DNA of 21,597 bases. Origin: JACDDK01 sp038198445. GTDB lineage: Bacteria; Actinomycetota; Rubrobacteria; Rubrobacterales; Rubrobacteraceae. The translations under genes were made by a program, and so were the position numbers. Each line of letters starts with the position of its first letter. Position 1 is the first letter of the stretch. The notes beneath the pieces are model-generated. The model was not told the origin of the DNA. It worked only from the letters and a program-made list of their open reading frames with translations, and made no database searches. This document shows positions 1 to 7,203 of the stretch, piece by piece. The stretch is from positions 1 to 21,597 of the forward strand of contig JBBPZZ010000009.1 in assembly GCA_038198445.1 (NCBI GenBank), given 5' to 3'.

Positions 1-135
1 CAACACTTTAAGGCAGCGGCTTTCTCGCTTCGTCAGGAAGAGTCTCTCATTTTCCAAATCGGATCGGATGCACGAGATTTGCTTGCGGCTCTTTCTGCAC
101 CGCTACAACCTCTCTCATCTACCATGATTGAGCCA
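1..135 (+). other. Foreign sequence abutting broken bluB, possible end of a mobile element
   Basis: The left edge up to about position 135 does not continue the bluB reading frame that lies to its right. On the plus strand a frame is open from base 1 and runs on without a stop into the antisense of bluB until about 264. Its first ~40 residues include FSLRQEESLIFQIGSDARD and look like possible coding sequence. I cannot assign a family. A transposase or other mobile-element C-terminus is one possibility, but no terminal inverted repeat or target duplication is visible in the window. Low confidence about identity, better confidence that it is not bluB. Confidence 0.3.
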
Positions 136-493
136 CTACCGTTACGCATAGGTTCAGCGGAGCGTCCAGAATACCTTCCAGCTTCATTGAGAGGTACTTC
201 GAGCGGCGCGGCTCGTCGAAGAAGCAGGCCGCCGCCTGACGCTCCCGGTCGGAGAGATCCTTGATGCGTTGCCTTGTCTGTGCCTCCTGGATAAGGATAA
301 AGTCCCACGGCTGCATGAATCCTACCGAGGGTGCGTGGTGAGCGGCGTTCAGGATGCGAGCGAGTACGTCGTCGGGGATCGCGTCGGGCTGGAACGCCCG
401 GATATCCCGGCGGCCGAGGATCGCCGCGTAGAGACCGCTCTTCTCTTCCGGCGAGAACTCACCGGCGCCTCTGGCTTTGCCGTGCTCGATCAT
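119..493 (-). pseudogene. bluB: 5,6-dimethylbenzimidazole synthase (BluB), 3'-truncated
   Basis: BluB is a flavin-destructase of the nitroreductase fold that turns reduced FMN into 5,6-dimethylbenzimidazole, the lower ligand of cobalamin. The reading frame starts with ATG at 493, preceded by an AAGGAG-type ribosome site. It has the family N-terminal half in order: FSPEEKSGLYAAILGRRDIR (about residues 13-32), then HHAPSVGFMQPWDFILI, then KLEGILDAPLNLCVT. After that motif, where BluB normally continues for roughly another 90-100 residues, the frame reads six unrelated residues and stops. The remaining 124 codons lack the C-terminal half. No other frame in the adjacent 118 bases resumes BluB. 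The gene therefore appears cut by an insertion or deletion junction near 135. Identification is strong; loss of function is inferred. Confidence 0.8.
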
Positions 494-672
494 GTCGCAT
501 CTCCTTGGCCTGGATCCAGCATCTTGAGCAGAGAGCGCCCGGAGCAGAATCTTCGAGCACGTTCGCGACGTATAATTTTACACTCTTTCTTCGTGGGCAT
601 TGCCCGGATGAGTTTCTTCGGGTAGCGCCGGCTTCGACGTCCTCTCAGCCCAATTGCCGGACCTCATGGGTT

Positions 673-696
673 GTGTAGCCGGGGGCAAATCTACAC
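673..696. repeat. Inverted repeat GTGTAG-N12-CTACAC downstream of leucine dehydrogenase
   Basis: A perfect 6-base inverted repeat (673-678 and 691-696) with a 12-base G-rich spacer lies about 40 bases past the stop of the minus-strand dehydrogenase gene, between it and the bluB start. No T-run follows on the minus strand, so a classical intrinsic terminator is not supported. It may be an operator, a weak terminator or chance. Confidence 0.25.
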
Positions 697-732
697 GTGA
701 TGGACCATCAAGGCAACTGAGACCTTCTGACT

Positions 733-1839
733 CTAGATCGTCTCCCGGCGACGCCTCAACTGTCCGTACGGATGTCCGGTGTGCAGACGTTCCATCGAGC
801 TTATGGCGGCTATGCGTTCCAAGGCCAGGGTGTCGGCGGCCACGTTGGTCGGAACGCCGTCGCGTTTGGAGATGGCGATGATCCTTCGTATGCGGTCCTC
901 TATCCGCATGACGCGCCGGGTAGCCCGCCGCTCACTATACCCTTCGAGCTCGTCGGCAACGTTGATGAGCCCACCGGCGTTTATAACGTAGTCGGGGGCG
1001 TATAGGATGTCGCGTTCGGCCAGCGCCTCGCCGTGGCGCGCTTCGAGCAGCACGTTGTTGGCACTCCCGGCGACTATCCGGCAGCGTAGGTTGGGTATGG
1101 AAGCGTCGTCGATCACGGCGCCGAGGGCGCACGGCGCGAAGATGTCGCAGGGGATGGTCAGGATCTCATCCGGAGCCACCGCCTTCGCCCCGAACTCCCG
1201 CACGACCCGCTCCACGGCATCGGAATCCACGTCCGTGACGGTGAGCCGGGCGTTTTCTTCGTGCAGCAGGCGGCACAGGTGATAGCCAACGTGCCCGAGA
1301 CCCTGGACCGCGACCGTCCGGCCTTCGAGGGAGGTGGCGCCGAAAACTTCCTCGGCGCAGGCTCGCATACCCTGCAATACCCCGAGCGCGGTGAAGGGTG
1401 ATGGGTCGCCGGAGCCGCCGTAGGTTACGTCCATGCCGACTACGTGAGAAGTTTCGACGTGGACGTAAGAGATGTCGGACGTCGAGATCCCAACGTCCTC
1501 CGCGACGATGTAGCGGCCGCCGAGCGTCTCGACGTAACGTCCCAGCGACCGGAACAGCGCCTCGGACTTGTCCGTGTGCGGGTCGCCGATCACGACGGAC
1601 TTGCCACCCCCGAGGTTTAGGCCGCTCGCGGCGGCCTTGTAGGTCATCCCGCGCGCCAGACGCAGCGCATCCACCACCGCCTCATCCTCGGTGGCGTAAG
1701 GGTACATCCGGCAACCGCCCAGTGCCGGTCCCAGCGTGGTGTCGTGGATCGCGATGATCGCACGCAGTCCTGTAGCCTTGTCGTGACAGAACACGAGTTG
1801 CTCGTAGCGGTACTCCGAAAGCTTCTCGAAGACTTGCAT
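733..1839 (-). CDS. Leucine / branched-chain amino acid dehydrogenase
   Basis: Catalyses NAD-dependent oxidative deamination of leucine, valine or isoleucine to the 2-oxo acid and ammonia, in the cytoplasm. The frame is open further upstream, but ATG at 1839 is chosen because a GGAAAGGAG ribosome site lies just before it and the protein then starts MQVFEKL like family members. The 368-residue product has the normal family length. Visible motifs: GPALGGCRM (about 37-45), KAAASGLNLGGGKSVVIGDP with lysines at 68 and 80, AEDVG with aspartate 115 (the catalytic trio of Bacillus leucine dehydrogenase at the same numbers), the NAD loop GLGHVG (180-185), and the later AGSANNVL and YAPDYVINAGGLINV. 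Glutamate and phenylalanine dehydrogenases share the fold, but the length and K68/K80/D115 spacing favour leucine/valine dehydrogenase. The neighbouring carboxylase could handle the propionyl-CoA made from Val and Ile; this link is inference. Confidence 0.9.
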   Translation of the reverse strand: MQVFEKLSEYRYEQLVFCHDKATGLRAIIAIHDTTLGPALGGCRMYPYATEDEAVVDALRLARGMTYKAAASGLNLGGGKSVVIGDPHTDKSEALFRSLGRYVETLGGRYIVAEDVGISTSDISYVHVETSHVVGMDVTYGGSGDPSPFTALGVLQGMRACAEEVFGATSLEGRTVAVQGLGHVGYHLCRLLHEENARLTVTDVDSDAVERVVREFGAKAVAPDEILTIPCDIFAPCALGAVIDDASIPNLRCRIVAGSANNVLLEARHGEALAERDILYAPDYVINAGGLINVADELEGYSERRATRRVMRIEDRIRRIIAISKRDGVPTNVAADTLALERIAAISSMERLHTGHPYGQLRRRRETI

Positions 1840-1960
1840 AAGCCGTTCTCCTTTCCCGCTCCGGTCATGATCCCGGAACCTCATTCTACTACCAGACCCC
1901 GCATCCGCCGTGAAAATGCGGCTTTCGAGCGTGCTGGAGAGCACTTTGTAGAGCCGTTTG

Positions 1961-1976
1961 TCTACTGTGTGGTAGA
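1961..1976. promoter_or_regulatory. Putative toxin-antitoxin operator (TCTAC-N6-GTAGA)
   Basis: A perfect 5+5 base inverted repeat with a 6-base spacer ends ten bases before the antitoxin ATG at 1986. Ribbon-helix-helix antitoxins usually bind such short palindromes in their own promoter, so autoregulation is a reasonable inference. The intergenic space (1840-1985) also holds the divergent promoter of the leucine dehydrogenase gene. Confidence 0.45.
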
Positions 1977-1985
1977 TTGTCTGGT

Positions 1986-2225
1986 ATGAGTACTACTATT
2001 AGGGTCGAAGATGCGACGAAGCGCAGGGTCCGGGCGTTGGCGGAGGCCACGGGCATGAGGATGCAGGCCGTGGTGGAGGAGGCGGTTGCTGAGTACGAGC
2101 GTAAAGTGTTCTGGGAGCGTACCAACGCGCGTTTCGCTGAGTTGCGCGATGACCGGGAGGAGTGGGACGGAATCTCGGGCGAGCGTGAGGGTGAGTCGGG
2201 TGCGTTGCGAGACGGCTCGGGTTGA
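1986..2225 (+). CDS. Ribbon-helix-helix antitoxin, MazE-like
   Basis: Small DNA-binding antitoxin of 79 residues expected to neutralise the toxin encoded immediately downstream and to repress the shared promoter. The N-terminus MSTTIRVEDATKRRVRALAE has the pattern of a beta strand followed by helix 1 of a ribbon-helix-helix (CopG/Arc) domain. MQAVVEEAVAEYERKVF fits helix 2. The C-terminal third is charged and low in complexity (EREGESGALRDGSG), as expected of a flexible toxin-binding tail. ATG at 1986 is preferred over the in-frame TTG at 1977 because the protein then begins at the usual strand. The last bases overlap the toxin start by four bases (TTGA), which suggests translational coupling. 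Assigned by domain pattern and context rather than by close recognition of a named family. Confidence 0.75.
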   Translation: MSTTIRVEDATKRRVRALAEATGMRMQAVVEEAVAEYERKVFWERTNARFAELRDDREEWDGISGEREGESGALRDGSG

Positions 2226-2563
2226 CGGACGCCAGGCGTGGTGAAGTCTGGCTTGTGGACTTCGGCGTTCCCGTGGGGCGCGAGGGCGGTTACGTGCGTC
2301 CGGCTATCGTAGTATCTTCCGATATGTTGAATGCCGGGCCGGGAGGCGTGGTTGTGGTGGTACCCACGACGACCTCGCGCCGGGACCTTCCGGTCCATAT
2401 CGAGATCGAACCGGGAGAGAGCGGTCTGGATGAGATCAGCTACGCGAAATGCGAAGACGTCAAGTCGGTCGCCACCGATCGTCTGATGCGCCGCTTCGGC
2501 GTCGCGTCACCGGAGACTGTCCGCCGGATAAGCCAGACGCTCCGCTATGTATTGGAGTTGTAG
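2222..2563 (+). CDS. MazF/PemK-family mRNA interferase toxin
   Basis: Probable sequence-specific endoribonuclease of a type II toxin-antitoxin module. The 113-residue protein shows the MazF/PemK order: RRGEVWLVDFG at the N-terminus (about 5-15), GYVRPAIVVSSD (about 23-34, with the conserved Arg-Pro), VVVVVPTTTSRR (the conserved Thr/Ser region, about 43-54), and a C-terminal segment with KCEDVKSVATDRL and a final helix. Length is normal for the family. The start is a TTG at 2222 overlapping the antitoxin TGA; the next in-frame ATG would delete the first strand and the Arg-Pro motif. It is cotranscribed with the antitoxin, and it sits 42 bases before the carboxylase beta gene, so the two may share transcripts. 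No disruption seen. Confidence 0.82.
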   Translation: MTDARRGEVWLVDFGVPVGREGGYVRPAIVVSSDMLNAGPGGVVVVVPTTTSRRDLPVHIEIEPGESGLDEISYAKCEDVKSVATDRLMRRFGVASPETVRRISQTLRYVLEL

Positions 2564-2605
2564 ATAGAAGGCCGGTCTGAAAACACTCTGCTATCATCCG
2601 GGGCT

Positions 2606-4180
2606 ATGCAGGGAGAGAGGCTCGGCGAGGACACCACCGCCGGAAAGATAGAAGGTCTGAAAAAGCTTCGCGAGGCCGCGGCGCATCCCGCACCCGAAAA
2701 AGCCGTCGAGCGGCAGCGCGAGAAGGGCAAGCTGACCGCCCGTGAACGCATCGAACTGCTGCTAGATGAGGGTACTTTCGTGGAGCTGGACCGCTACCGG
2801 GTGCATCGTTCGTACAACTTCGGGCTGGAGGAGAACAAGCCGCTGGGTGACGGGGTCATCACAGGCTACGGTGAGGTCTCCGGCAGGAAAATCTGCGTCT
2901 TCTCGCAGGACTTTACGGTGTTCGGCGGGTCGCTCGGGGAGGTGTACGCGCAGAAGATCTGCAAGGTGATGGACCTTGCGCTGAACACCGGATGTCCCAT
3001 CGTCGGGATCAACGACTCCGGTGGCGCGCGTATCCAGGAAGGTGTCGTCTCCCTAGCCGGCTACGCGGATATCTTCCACAGGAATGTGCTCGCATCCGGT
3101 GTGATTCCGCAGATAAGTATCGTGATGGGTCCGTGCGCGGGCGGGGCGGTCTACTCCCCGGCGATCACGGACTTCATCTTCATGGTCGAGGGGACCAGCC
3201 ACATGTTCATCACCGGCCCGGATGTCATAAAGAGCGTTACCGGCGAGGACGTTACCCAGGAAGACCTCGGGGGCGCGGCAACCCACAACACCAGGAGCGG
3301 CGTGGCCCACTTCTCCGCCCCAGATGAGGAGAGTTGCCTGGAGGACGCGCGCTACCTGCTCTCGTTCCTGCCGGAGAACAACCTGGAGAGCGCCCCATAC
3401 TTCAAGCCGACCGATGATCCGACCCGGATGGAAGAGGGTCTTGCGACCCTGATCCCGGACTCGAACAACCGTCCCTACGATATCCGCGCGGCAATCGAGG
3501 GCATTATGGACGACGGCGAGTTCTTCGAGGTGCAGGAGGGCTGGGCGCAGAACCTCGTCGTCGGGTTCGCGCGGCTGGACGGGCGGGCCGTCGGGGTAGT
3601 CGGGAACCAACCGGCGGTGCTCGCCGGTACGCTGGATATAGACGCGAGCACCAAGGGGGCGCGGTTCGTCAGGTTCTGCGACGCCTTCAATATTCCGCTG
3701 GTCACGTTCGTGGATGTGCCGGGGTTCATGCCGGGGACGGACCAGGAATGGGGCGGCATCATCCGTCATGGGGCGAAGTTGCTCTACGCGTTCTCCGAGG
3801 CGACCGTGCCGAAGATGACGGTCATAACCAGGAAAGCTTATGGCGGGGCCTACGACGTTATGAACTCTAAGCACATCGGGGCGGACGTAAACGTGTCGTG
3901 GCCGACGGGAGAGATCGCCGTGATGGGAGCGAGCGCCGCCGTGGGCATAATCTTCCGCCGCCAGATAGCCGACGCCGACGACCCTGAAGCCAAGCGGGCC
4001 GAGTTGATCTCCGACTACGAGGAACAGTTCAACAACCCGATGGTCGCCGCCGAGATGGGCTTCGTAGACGACGTGATAGATCCCCGCGAGACACGTCCCT
4101 ACCTAATAAAAGCCCTCCAGATGATAAGGACCAAGCGTCCCGAGCGTCCTCCACGCAAGCACGGGAACATCCCGCTTTGA
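2606..4180 (+). CDS. pccB: Acyl-CoA carboxylase carboxyltransferase (beta) subunit, probably propionyl-CoA
   Basis: Carboxyltransferase subunit that moves CO2 from carboxybiotin to an acyl-CoA, giving (2S)-methylmalonyl-CoA if the substrate is propionyl-CoA. The 524-residue protein is full length. Visible motifs: KGKLTARERIELLLDEGTF in the N-terminal domain, GINDSGGARIQEGV (acyl-CoA pocket of the first crotonase-like half), GPCAGGAVYSPAITDF beginning at residue 175, and in the second half VDVPGFMPGTDQEWGGIIRH and AYGGAYDVMNSK. The aspartate of GGAYDVM (residue 417) corresponds to the residue that marks propionyl-CoA specificity in Streptomyces PccB, where the acetyl-CoA enzyme has isoleucine. 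I use it to favour propionyl-CoA. ATG 2606 has only a weak ribosome site. The gene overlaps the epsilon gene by four bases (TTGA) and heads the operon. Confidence 0.9.
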   Translation: MQGERLGEDTTAGKIEGLKKLREAAAHPAPEKAVERQREKGKLTARERIELLLDEGTFVELDRYRVHRSYNFGLEENKPLGDGVITGYGEVSGRKICVFSQDFTVFGGSLGEVYAQKICKVMDLALNTGCPIVGINDSGGARIQEGVVSLAGYADIFHRNVLASGVIPQISIVMGPCAGGAVYSPAITDFIFMVEGTSHMFITGPDVIKSVTGEDVTQEDLGGAATHNTRSGVAHFSAPDEESCLEDARYLLSFLPENNLESAPYFKPTDDPTRMEEGLATLIPDSNNRPYDIRAAIEGIMDDGEFFEVQEGWAQNLVVGFARLDGRAVGVVGNQPAVLAGTLDIDASTKGARFVRFCDAFNIPLVTFVDVPGFMPGTDQEWGGIIRHGAKLLYAFSEATVPKMTVITRKAYGGAYDVMNSKHIGADVNVSWPTGEIAVMGASAAVGIIFRRQIADADDPEAKRAELISDYEEQFNNPMVAAEMGFVDDVIDPRETRPYLIKALQMIRTKRPERPPRKHGNIPL

Positions 4181-4383
4181 GGATAGACCCCGAACCTGGT
4201 TCCGAGGAAGCGGCGGCGATCATGGCCGCGCTCGAAGTGTTGCGTGAAGCAGAGCTGGAGAGTACGCCCTCGCTAAAGCGGAGCCGCTGGCGGCTCGCTG
4301 GGCTGCTCGGACATCCACCTCCGCCGGAGATGAAGCTGGAGGGTTCGCTGTGGTCTTACTCTAGTTGGGAGGACATGGTCTAG
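4177..4383 (+). CDS. Acyl-CoA carboxylase epsilon subunit
   Basis: Small subunit of 68 residues that in actinobacterial acyl-CoA carboxylases helps hold alpha and beta together and raises activity. It begins at TTG 4177, overlapping the beta-subunit TGA by four bases, and its stop is directly followed by the GTG start of the alpha subunit. The N-terminus MRIDPEPGSEEAAAIMAALEVL matches the usual short strand plus helix of AccE/PccE (a few residues, then EEAAAI-type helix). A downstream SRWRLAGLLG resembles the usual C-terminal SxWxxxxR-type region. Family sequence is poorly conserved, so the position between beta and alpha carries much of the weight. Its presence is a useful actinobacterial marker. 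Confidence 0.75.
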   Translation: MRIDPEPGSEEAAAIMAALEVLREAELESTPSLKRSRWRLAGLLGHPPPPEMKLEGSLWSYSSWEDMV

Positions 4384-6114
4384 GTGTTCGAGAAGGTCTT
4401 GATCGCGAACCGCGGCGAGATAGCCGTCCGTATCGCCCGCGCCCTGCGGGAGATGGACATAACTGGCGTGGCTGTTTACTCGGACGCGGACCGCGAGTCC
4501 TTGCACGCTCGGATCGCCGATGAGGCGTACCACATAGGCCCGGCTTCGGCGACGGAGAGCTACCTGAACGTCGAGAAATTGATCGAGGTGGCGAAGCGGG
4601 CGGGTGCTGAGGCGGTCCATCCGGGATACGGTTTCCTGGCCGAGAGCGCGGCGTTCGCCCGGGCGGTGACGGAGGCCGGGCTCGTCTGGATCGGGCCTCA
4701 CCCGAAAGCGATTGAGGCGATGGGGAGCAAGGTGGAGTCCCGGCGCATCATGAAGAAGGCCGGCGTCCCGATGGTGCCCGGAACCGCTGATCCCATAAGC
4801 TCCGCGAAGGAGGTCCGCGCCTTCGGCGAGGAATACGGCTACCCCGTGGCGGTGAAGGCGTCCTCGGGCGGCGGTGGCAAGGGCTTCGCGGTCGCCCAGG
4901 ACGCTGATGGCGCGGAGGACGCGTTCGAGCGGGCGGGCCGCGAGGGGGAGGCTTACTTCGGTGACGGTTCGGTCTACGTCGAAAAATACCTGCCGGGGCC
5001 GCGCCACATAGAGATACAGGTAGTGAGAGACAAGCAAGGGAACGCCGCCCACCTGGGCGAGCGGGACTGTTCGATCCAACGCAGACACCAGAAGCTCCTC
5101 GAAGAATGTCCGAGCCCCGCGATGGATCCCAGGATGCGTGACGCGATGGGGCAGGCCGCGATCGAGGCCGCTGAGGCAGTCGGCTACGATAACGTCGGCA
5201 CCGTGGAGTTCCTGGTGCAGGACGACGAGTTCTACTTCCTGGAGATGAATACCCGTGTCCAGGTCGAGCATCCCGTTACGGAAGAGGTTACGGGCGTAGA
5301 TGTAGTCAAGACCGGCATACTCATTGCCGCCGGAGAGCCGCTGCCTTTCGCGCAGCATGATGTCTCCTGGAGAGGCCACGCCATAGAAGTGCGCCTGAAC
5401 GCCGAGGACGCCGCCAACAACTTCTCCCCAAGCCCCGGTGTCGTTACGGTCTATGAGGAGCCGGGCGGGCCGGGTGTACGGGTGGACTCTTCGCTCTCGG
5501 GGCCGGGCGTCGTGCCCGAGTCCTATGATCCATTGTTCGCAAAGCTGATCGTGCGCGGCCCGGACAGAGAGGGCGCTATCTCGCGTTTGCGCCGGGCGCT
5601 CTCGGAGTTCAGGGTGGAGGGTATAGCGACGACGCTGCCGTTTTTCCGGGCCATCCTGGACGACGAGACGTTCGCCTCCGGCGACTACACGACGGGCTTC
5701 GTCGCGGAGCGGATGGAAGGGTTGGAGATGGTGGCCGCTACAGCCGGGGGGACGGGGGAGGCTCCGGAGAAGAGCGTCCGGGAGGTCGAGGTCGAGGTCA
5801 ACGGCAGGCTGTTCCGGGTGAAGGTCTTCTCGGATGAGATGGCGGGTGGCGGGGGAGCGCCGCGCCGGGGTAAGGGGGGGACCAGGCGGGCGTCGGTCAG
5901 CGAAGGCACGATCTCCGCTCCCATGCAGGGGACCATCGTGAAGGTCCTGGTCGAGGAGGGGCAGGAGGTTGCGGCGGACGAGCCGGTTTGTATCCTGGAG
6001 GCGATGAAGATGGAGAGTGAGATCCGGGCTTCCAAAGACGGCACGGTCTCCGAGGTCCTCGTCGAAGTCGGCCAGACCGTGCGCGCTAGCGAATCCCTGA
6101 TCGTCATCGAGTAG
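4384..6114 (+). CDS. pccA: Acyl-CoA carboxylase alpha subunit: biotin carboxylase plus biotin carboxyl carrier domain
   Basis: Carries out ATP- and bicarbonate-dependent carboxylation of its own biotin and presents it to the beta subunit. In order: N-terminal biotin carboxylase domain starting FEKVLIANRGEIAVRIARAL; the HPGYGFLAE segment; the ATP-grasp glycine loop ASSGGGGKGF (about 159-168); GERDCSIQRRHQKLLEE; the catalytic EMNTRVQVEHPVTEEVTG; the C-terminal BC domain; then a glycine/arginine-rich linker and a biotinyl domain with EAMKM, where the biotinylated lysine is residue 542. Total 576 residues, typical for the actinobacterial fused alpha subunit. The start is GTG 4384, touching the epsilon stop codon. 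This places beta, epsilon and alpha in one translationally coupled unit, so all three probably form one complex. Confidence 0.92.
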   Translation: MFEKVLIANRGEIAVRIARALREMDITGVAVYSDADRESLHARIADEAYHIGPASATESYLNVEKLIEVAKRAGAEAVHPGYGFLAESAAFARAVTEAGLVWIGPHPKAIEAMGSKVESRRIMKKAGVPMVPGTADPISSAKEVRAFGEEYGYPVAVKASSGGGGKGFAVAQDADGAEDAFERAGREGEAYFGDGSVYVEKYLPGPRHIEIQVVRDKQGNAAHLGERDCSIQRRHQKLLEECPSPAMDPRMRDAMGQAAIEAAEAVGYDNVGTVEFLVQDDEFYFLEMNTRVQVEHPVTEEVTGVDVVKTGILIAAGEPLPFAQHDVSWRGHAIEVRLNAEDAANNFSPSPGVVTVYEEPGGPGVRVDSSLSGPGVVPESYDPLFAKLIVRGPDREGAISRLRRALSEFRVEGIATTLPFFRAILDDETFASGDYTTGFVAERMEGLEMVAATAGGTGEAPEKSVREVEVEVNGRLFRVKVFSDEMAGGGGAPRRGKGGTRRASVSEGTISAPMQGTIVKVLVEEGQEVAADEPVCILEAMKMESEIRASKDGTVSEVLVEVGQTVRASESLIVIE

Positions 6115-6127
6115 ACCGGGGACTTTG

Positions 6128-7201
6128 GTGGCCGAACACGCGGGAGACTACGAGTGGCGCGGCGAGGGCGAAAACGCCGAGATAGTCCTCTACGCCCCCG
6201 ACGACGCAGCCTTCGAGAGTATCCTGCCCGCCGCCCGGCTACCGGGGGTAGAGAGCCCTGTACACGCCGCCGCCTCGGATAGAAATTTCGGATGGGCAGC
6301 GGTTTCCTCGTCGCACGTTGCCCCGGATCTCATTTCTCGGCCCGTCCGGTGTTTGCTCGTTGGCTCCGATGTACCGGTTGAGAGCCTCGGGATGGCGCGG
6401 AGCGAGATTCCGCGCCTGATCTCCCGCAACATCCAGGAGGTGAAGTTGCCGGGTCTCGGTGGCGCCGGTGTCAGGCGAACCTGTGAGTCTGGAGCTTCAA
6501 GCGCGGCCGAGGATGGTCTGATCGAGGAGGAAGACTTATCGTTTTTCAAGGGTCGGGAAGGAGACCCCGACGCTCTGGGACGTCAGACGCTCATAACCGG
6601 GGGCCGCGATTGGGACCGGCTCGGCGAGGTCGAGGCATACGCGGTGCGTGAGATACACGATACCGATAGAGCCGGAGAAGCGGGTATCGAGGAAGGTGCT
6701 CTGACCTTCGTGTTGCTGGCCGGGGCGGGAGACCTCGGCCGGCTCGCGCTCGCCGGTCATCGGGAGCGCATCCTGGGCCGGGTGTGGAGCAGGGACTTCG
6801 GTTCGGAGCCGGACTTACCCGCGGCGCCCGCGGACGACGAGGCGGCTGTGGACCTCCTGGCGGCGATGGACGCGGCGGCGAACTTCGCGGATGGACGCGC
6901 CGCCCTGAGTCTCTACGCCCTGCGGCGCTCTCTGGAAAGTGTCGCCGGAGAGCTAAATCTTCGCGCATCCTGGACATTAGGTGGTATAGAAGCTCGCGGG
7001 GGATCTCTGGTGCATCGCAGAGGGCTCGCGGCGGCTGGCGAGCGGGATTTATTAGTAGCGGGTAGCGACCTTGCGGTTGGAACGGGTAAGATGTGGGGGA
7101 GCGCGCCGCCATTTGGAGTAGAAGAGCACGAGGAGCGGTGGCCGTGGGAAGTGGCGGGGTTGTTGGAGCGGCTGGCGAGGTTGGATCTCCTGGGGGGCTG
7201 A
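6128..7201 (+). CDS. RtcB-related protein lacking most metal-binding motifs (probable pseudoenzyme)
   Basis: RtcB proteins are Mn-dependent RNA ligases. This ~357-residue protein follows the RtcB order but is degenerate. LPGVESPVHAAASDRNFGWA resembles the RtcB segment LPGV..PV.AMPDVHWGYG; AVREIHDTDRAGEAGIEEG followed by an LLAGAGDLG segment resembles the strand and HSGSRGLG region; MDAAANFADGRAAL matches M.AAANFA..NRQ; GGSLVHRRGLAA matches the HRKGA motif whose histidine is guanylylated. The DINCG metal motif appears deleted before VRCLLVGSD, the GNHF motif is replaced by VEAYA, and the histidines of DVH and HSGSRG are absent. The histidine of HRRG remains. GTG 6128 is preferred to TTG 6125 because a GGGGA ribosome site is well spaced for it. 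It lies 13 bases after the carboxylase alpha gene. Ligase activity is unlikely; function unknown. This alignment is by eye. Confidence 0.65.
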   Translation: MAEHAGDYEWRGEGENAEIVLYAPDDAAFESILPAARLPGVESPVHAAASDRNFGWAAVSSSHVAPDLISRPVRCLLVGSDVPVESLGMARSEIPRLISRNIQEVKLPGLGGAGVRRTCESGASSAAEDGLIEEEDLSFFKGREGDPDALGRQTLITGGRDWDRLGEVEAYAVREIHDTDRAGEAGIEEGALTFVLLAGAGDLGRLALAGHRERILGRVWSRDFGSEPDLPAAPADDEAAVDLLAAMDAAANFADGRAALSLYALRRSLESVAGELNLRASWTLGGIEARGGSLVHRRGLAAAGERDLLVAGSDLAVGTGKMWGSAPPFGVEEHEERWPWEVAGLLERLARLDLLGG

Positions 7202-7203
7202 CC

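Noticed and set aside
494..732. Coding or riboswitch content between bluB and leucine dehydrogenase
   Set aside because: Frames there are shadows with no ribosome site, and I see no cobalamin-riboswitch B12 box upstream of bluB.
3053..3874. 273-codon open frame on the minus strand opposite the carboxylase beta gene
   Set aside because: It is the antisense of a clearly conserved gene; long antisense frames are common in GC-rich coding DNA and the residues show no family.
4273..5379. 368-codon open frame on the minus strand opposite the biotin carboxylase gene
   Set aside because: Antisense shadow of a gene with all expected motifs in the plus-strand frame.
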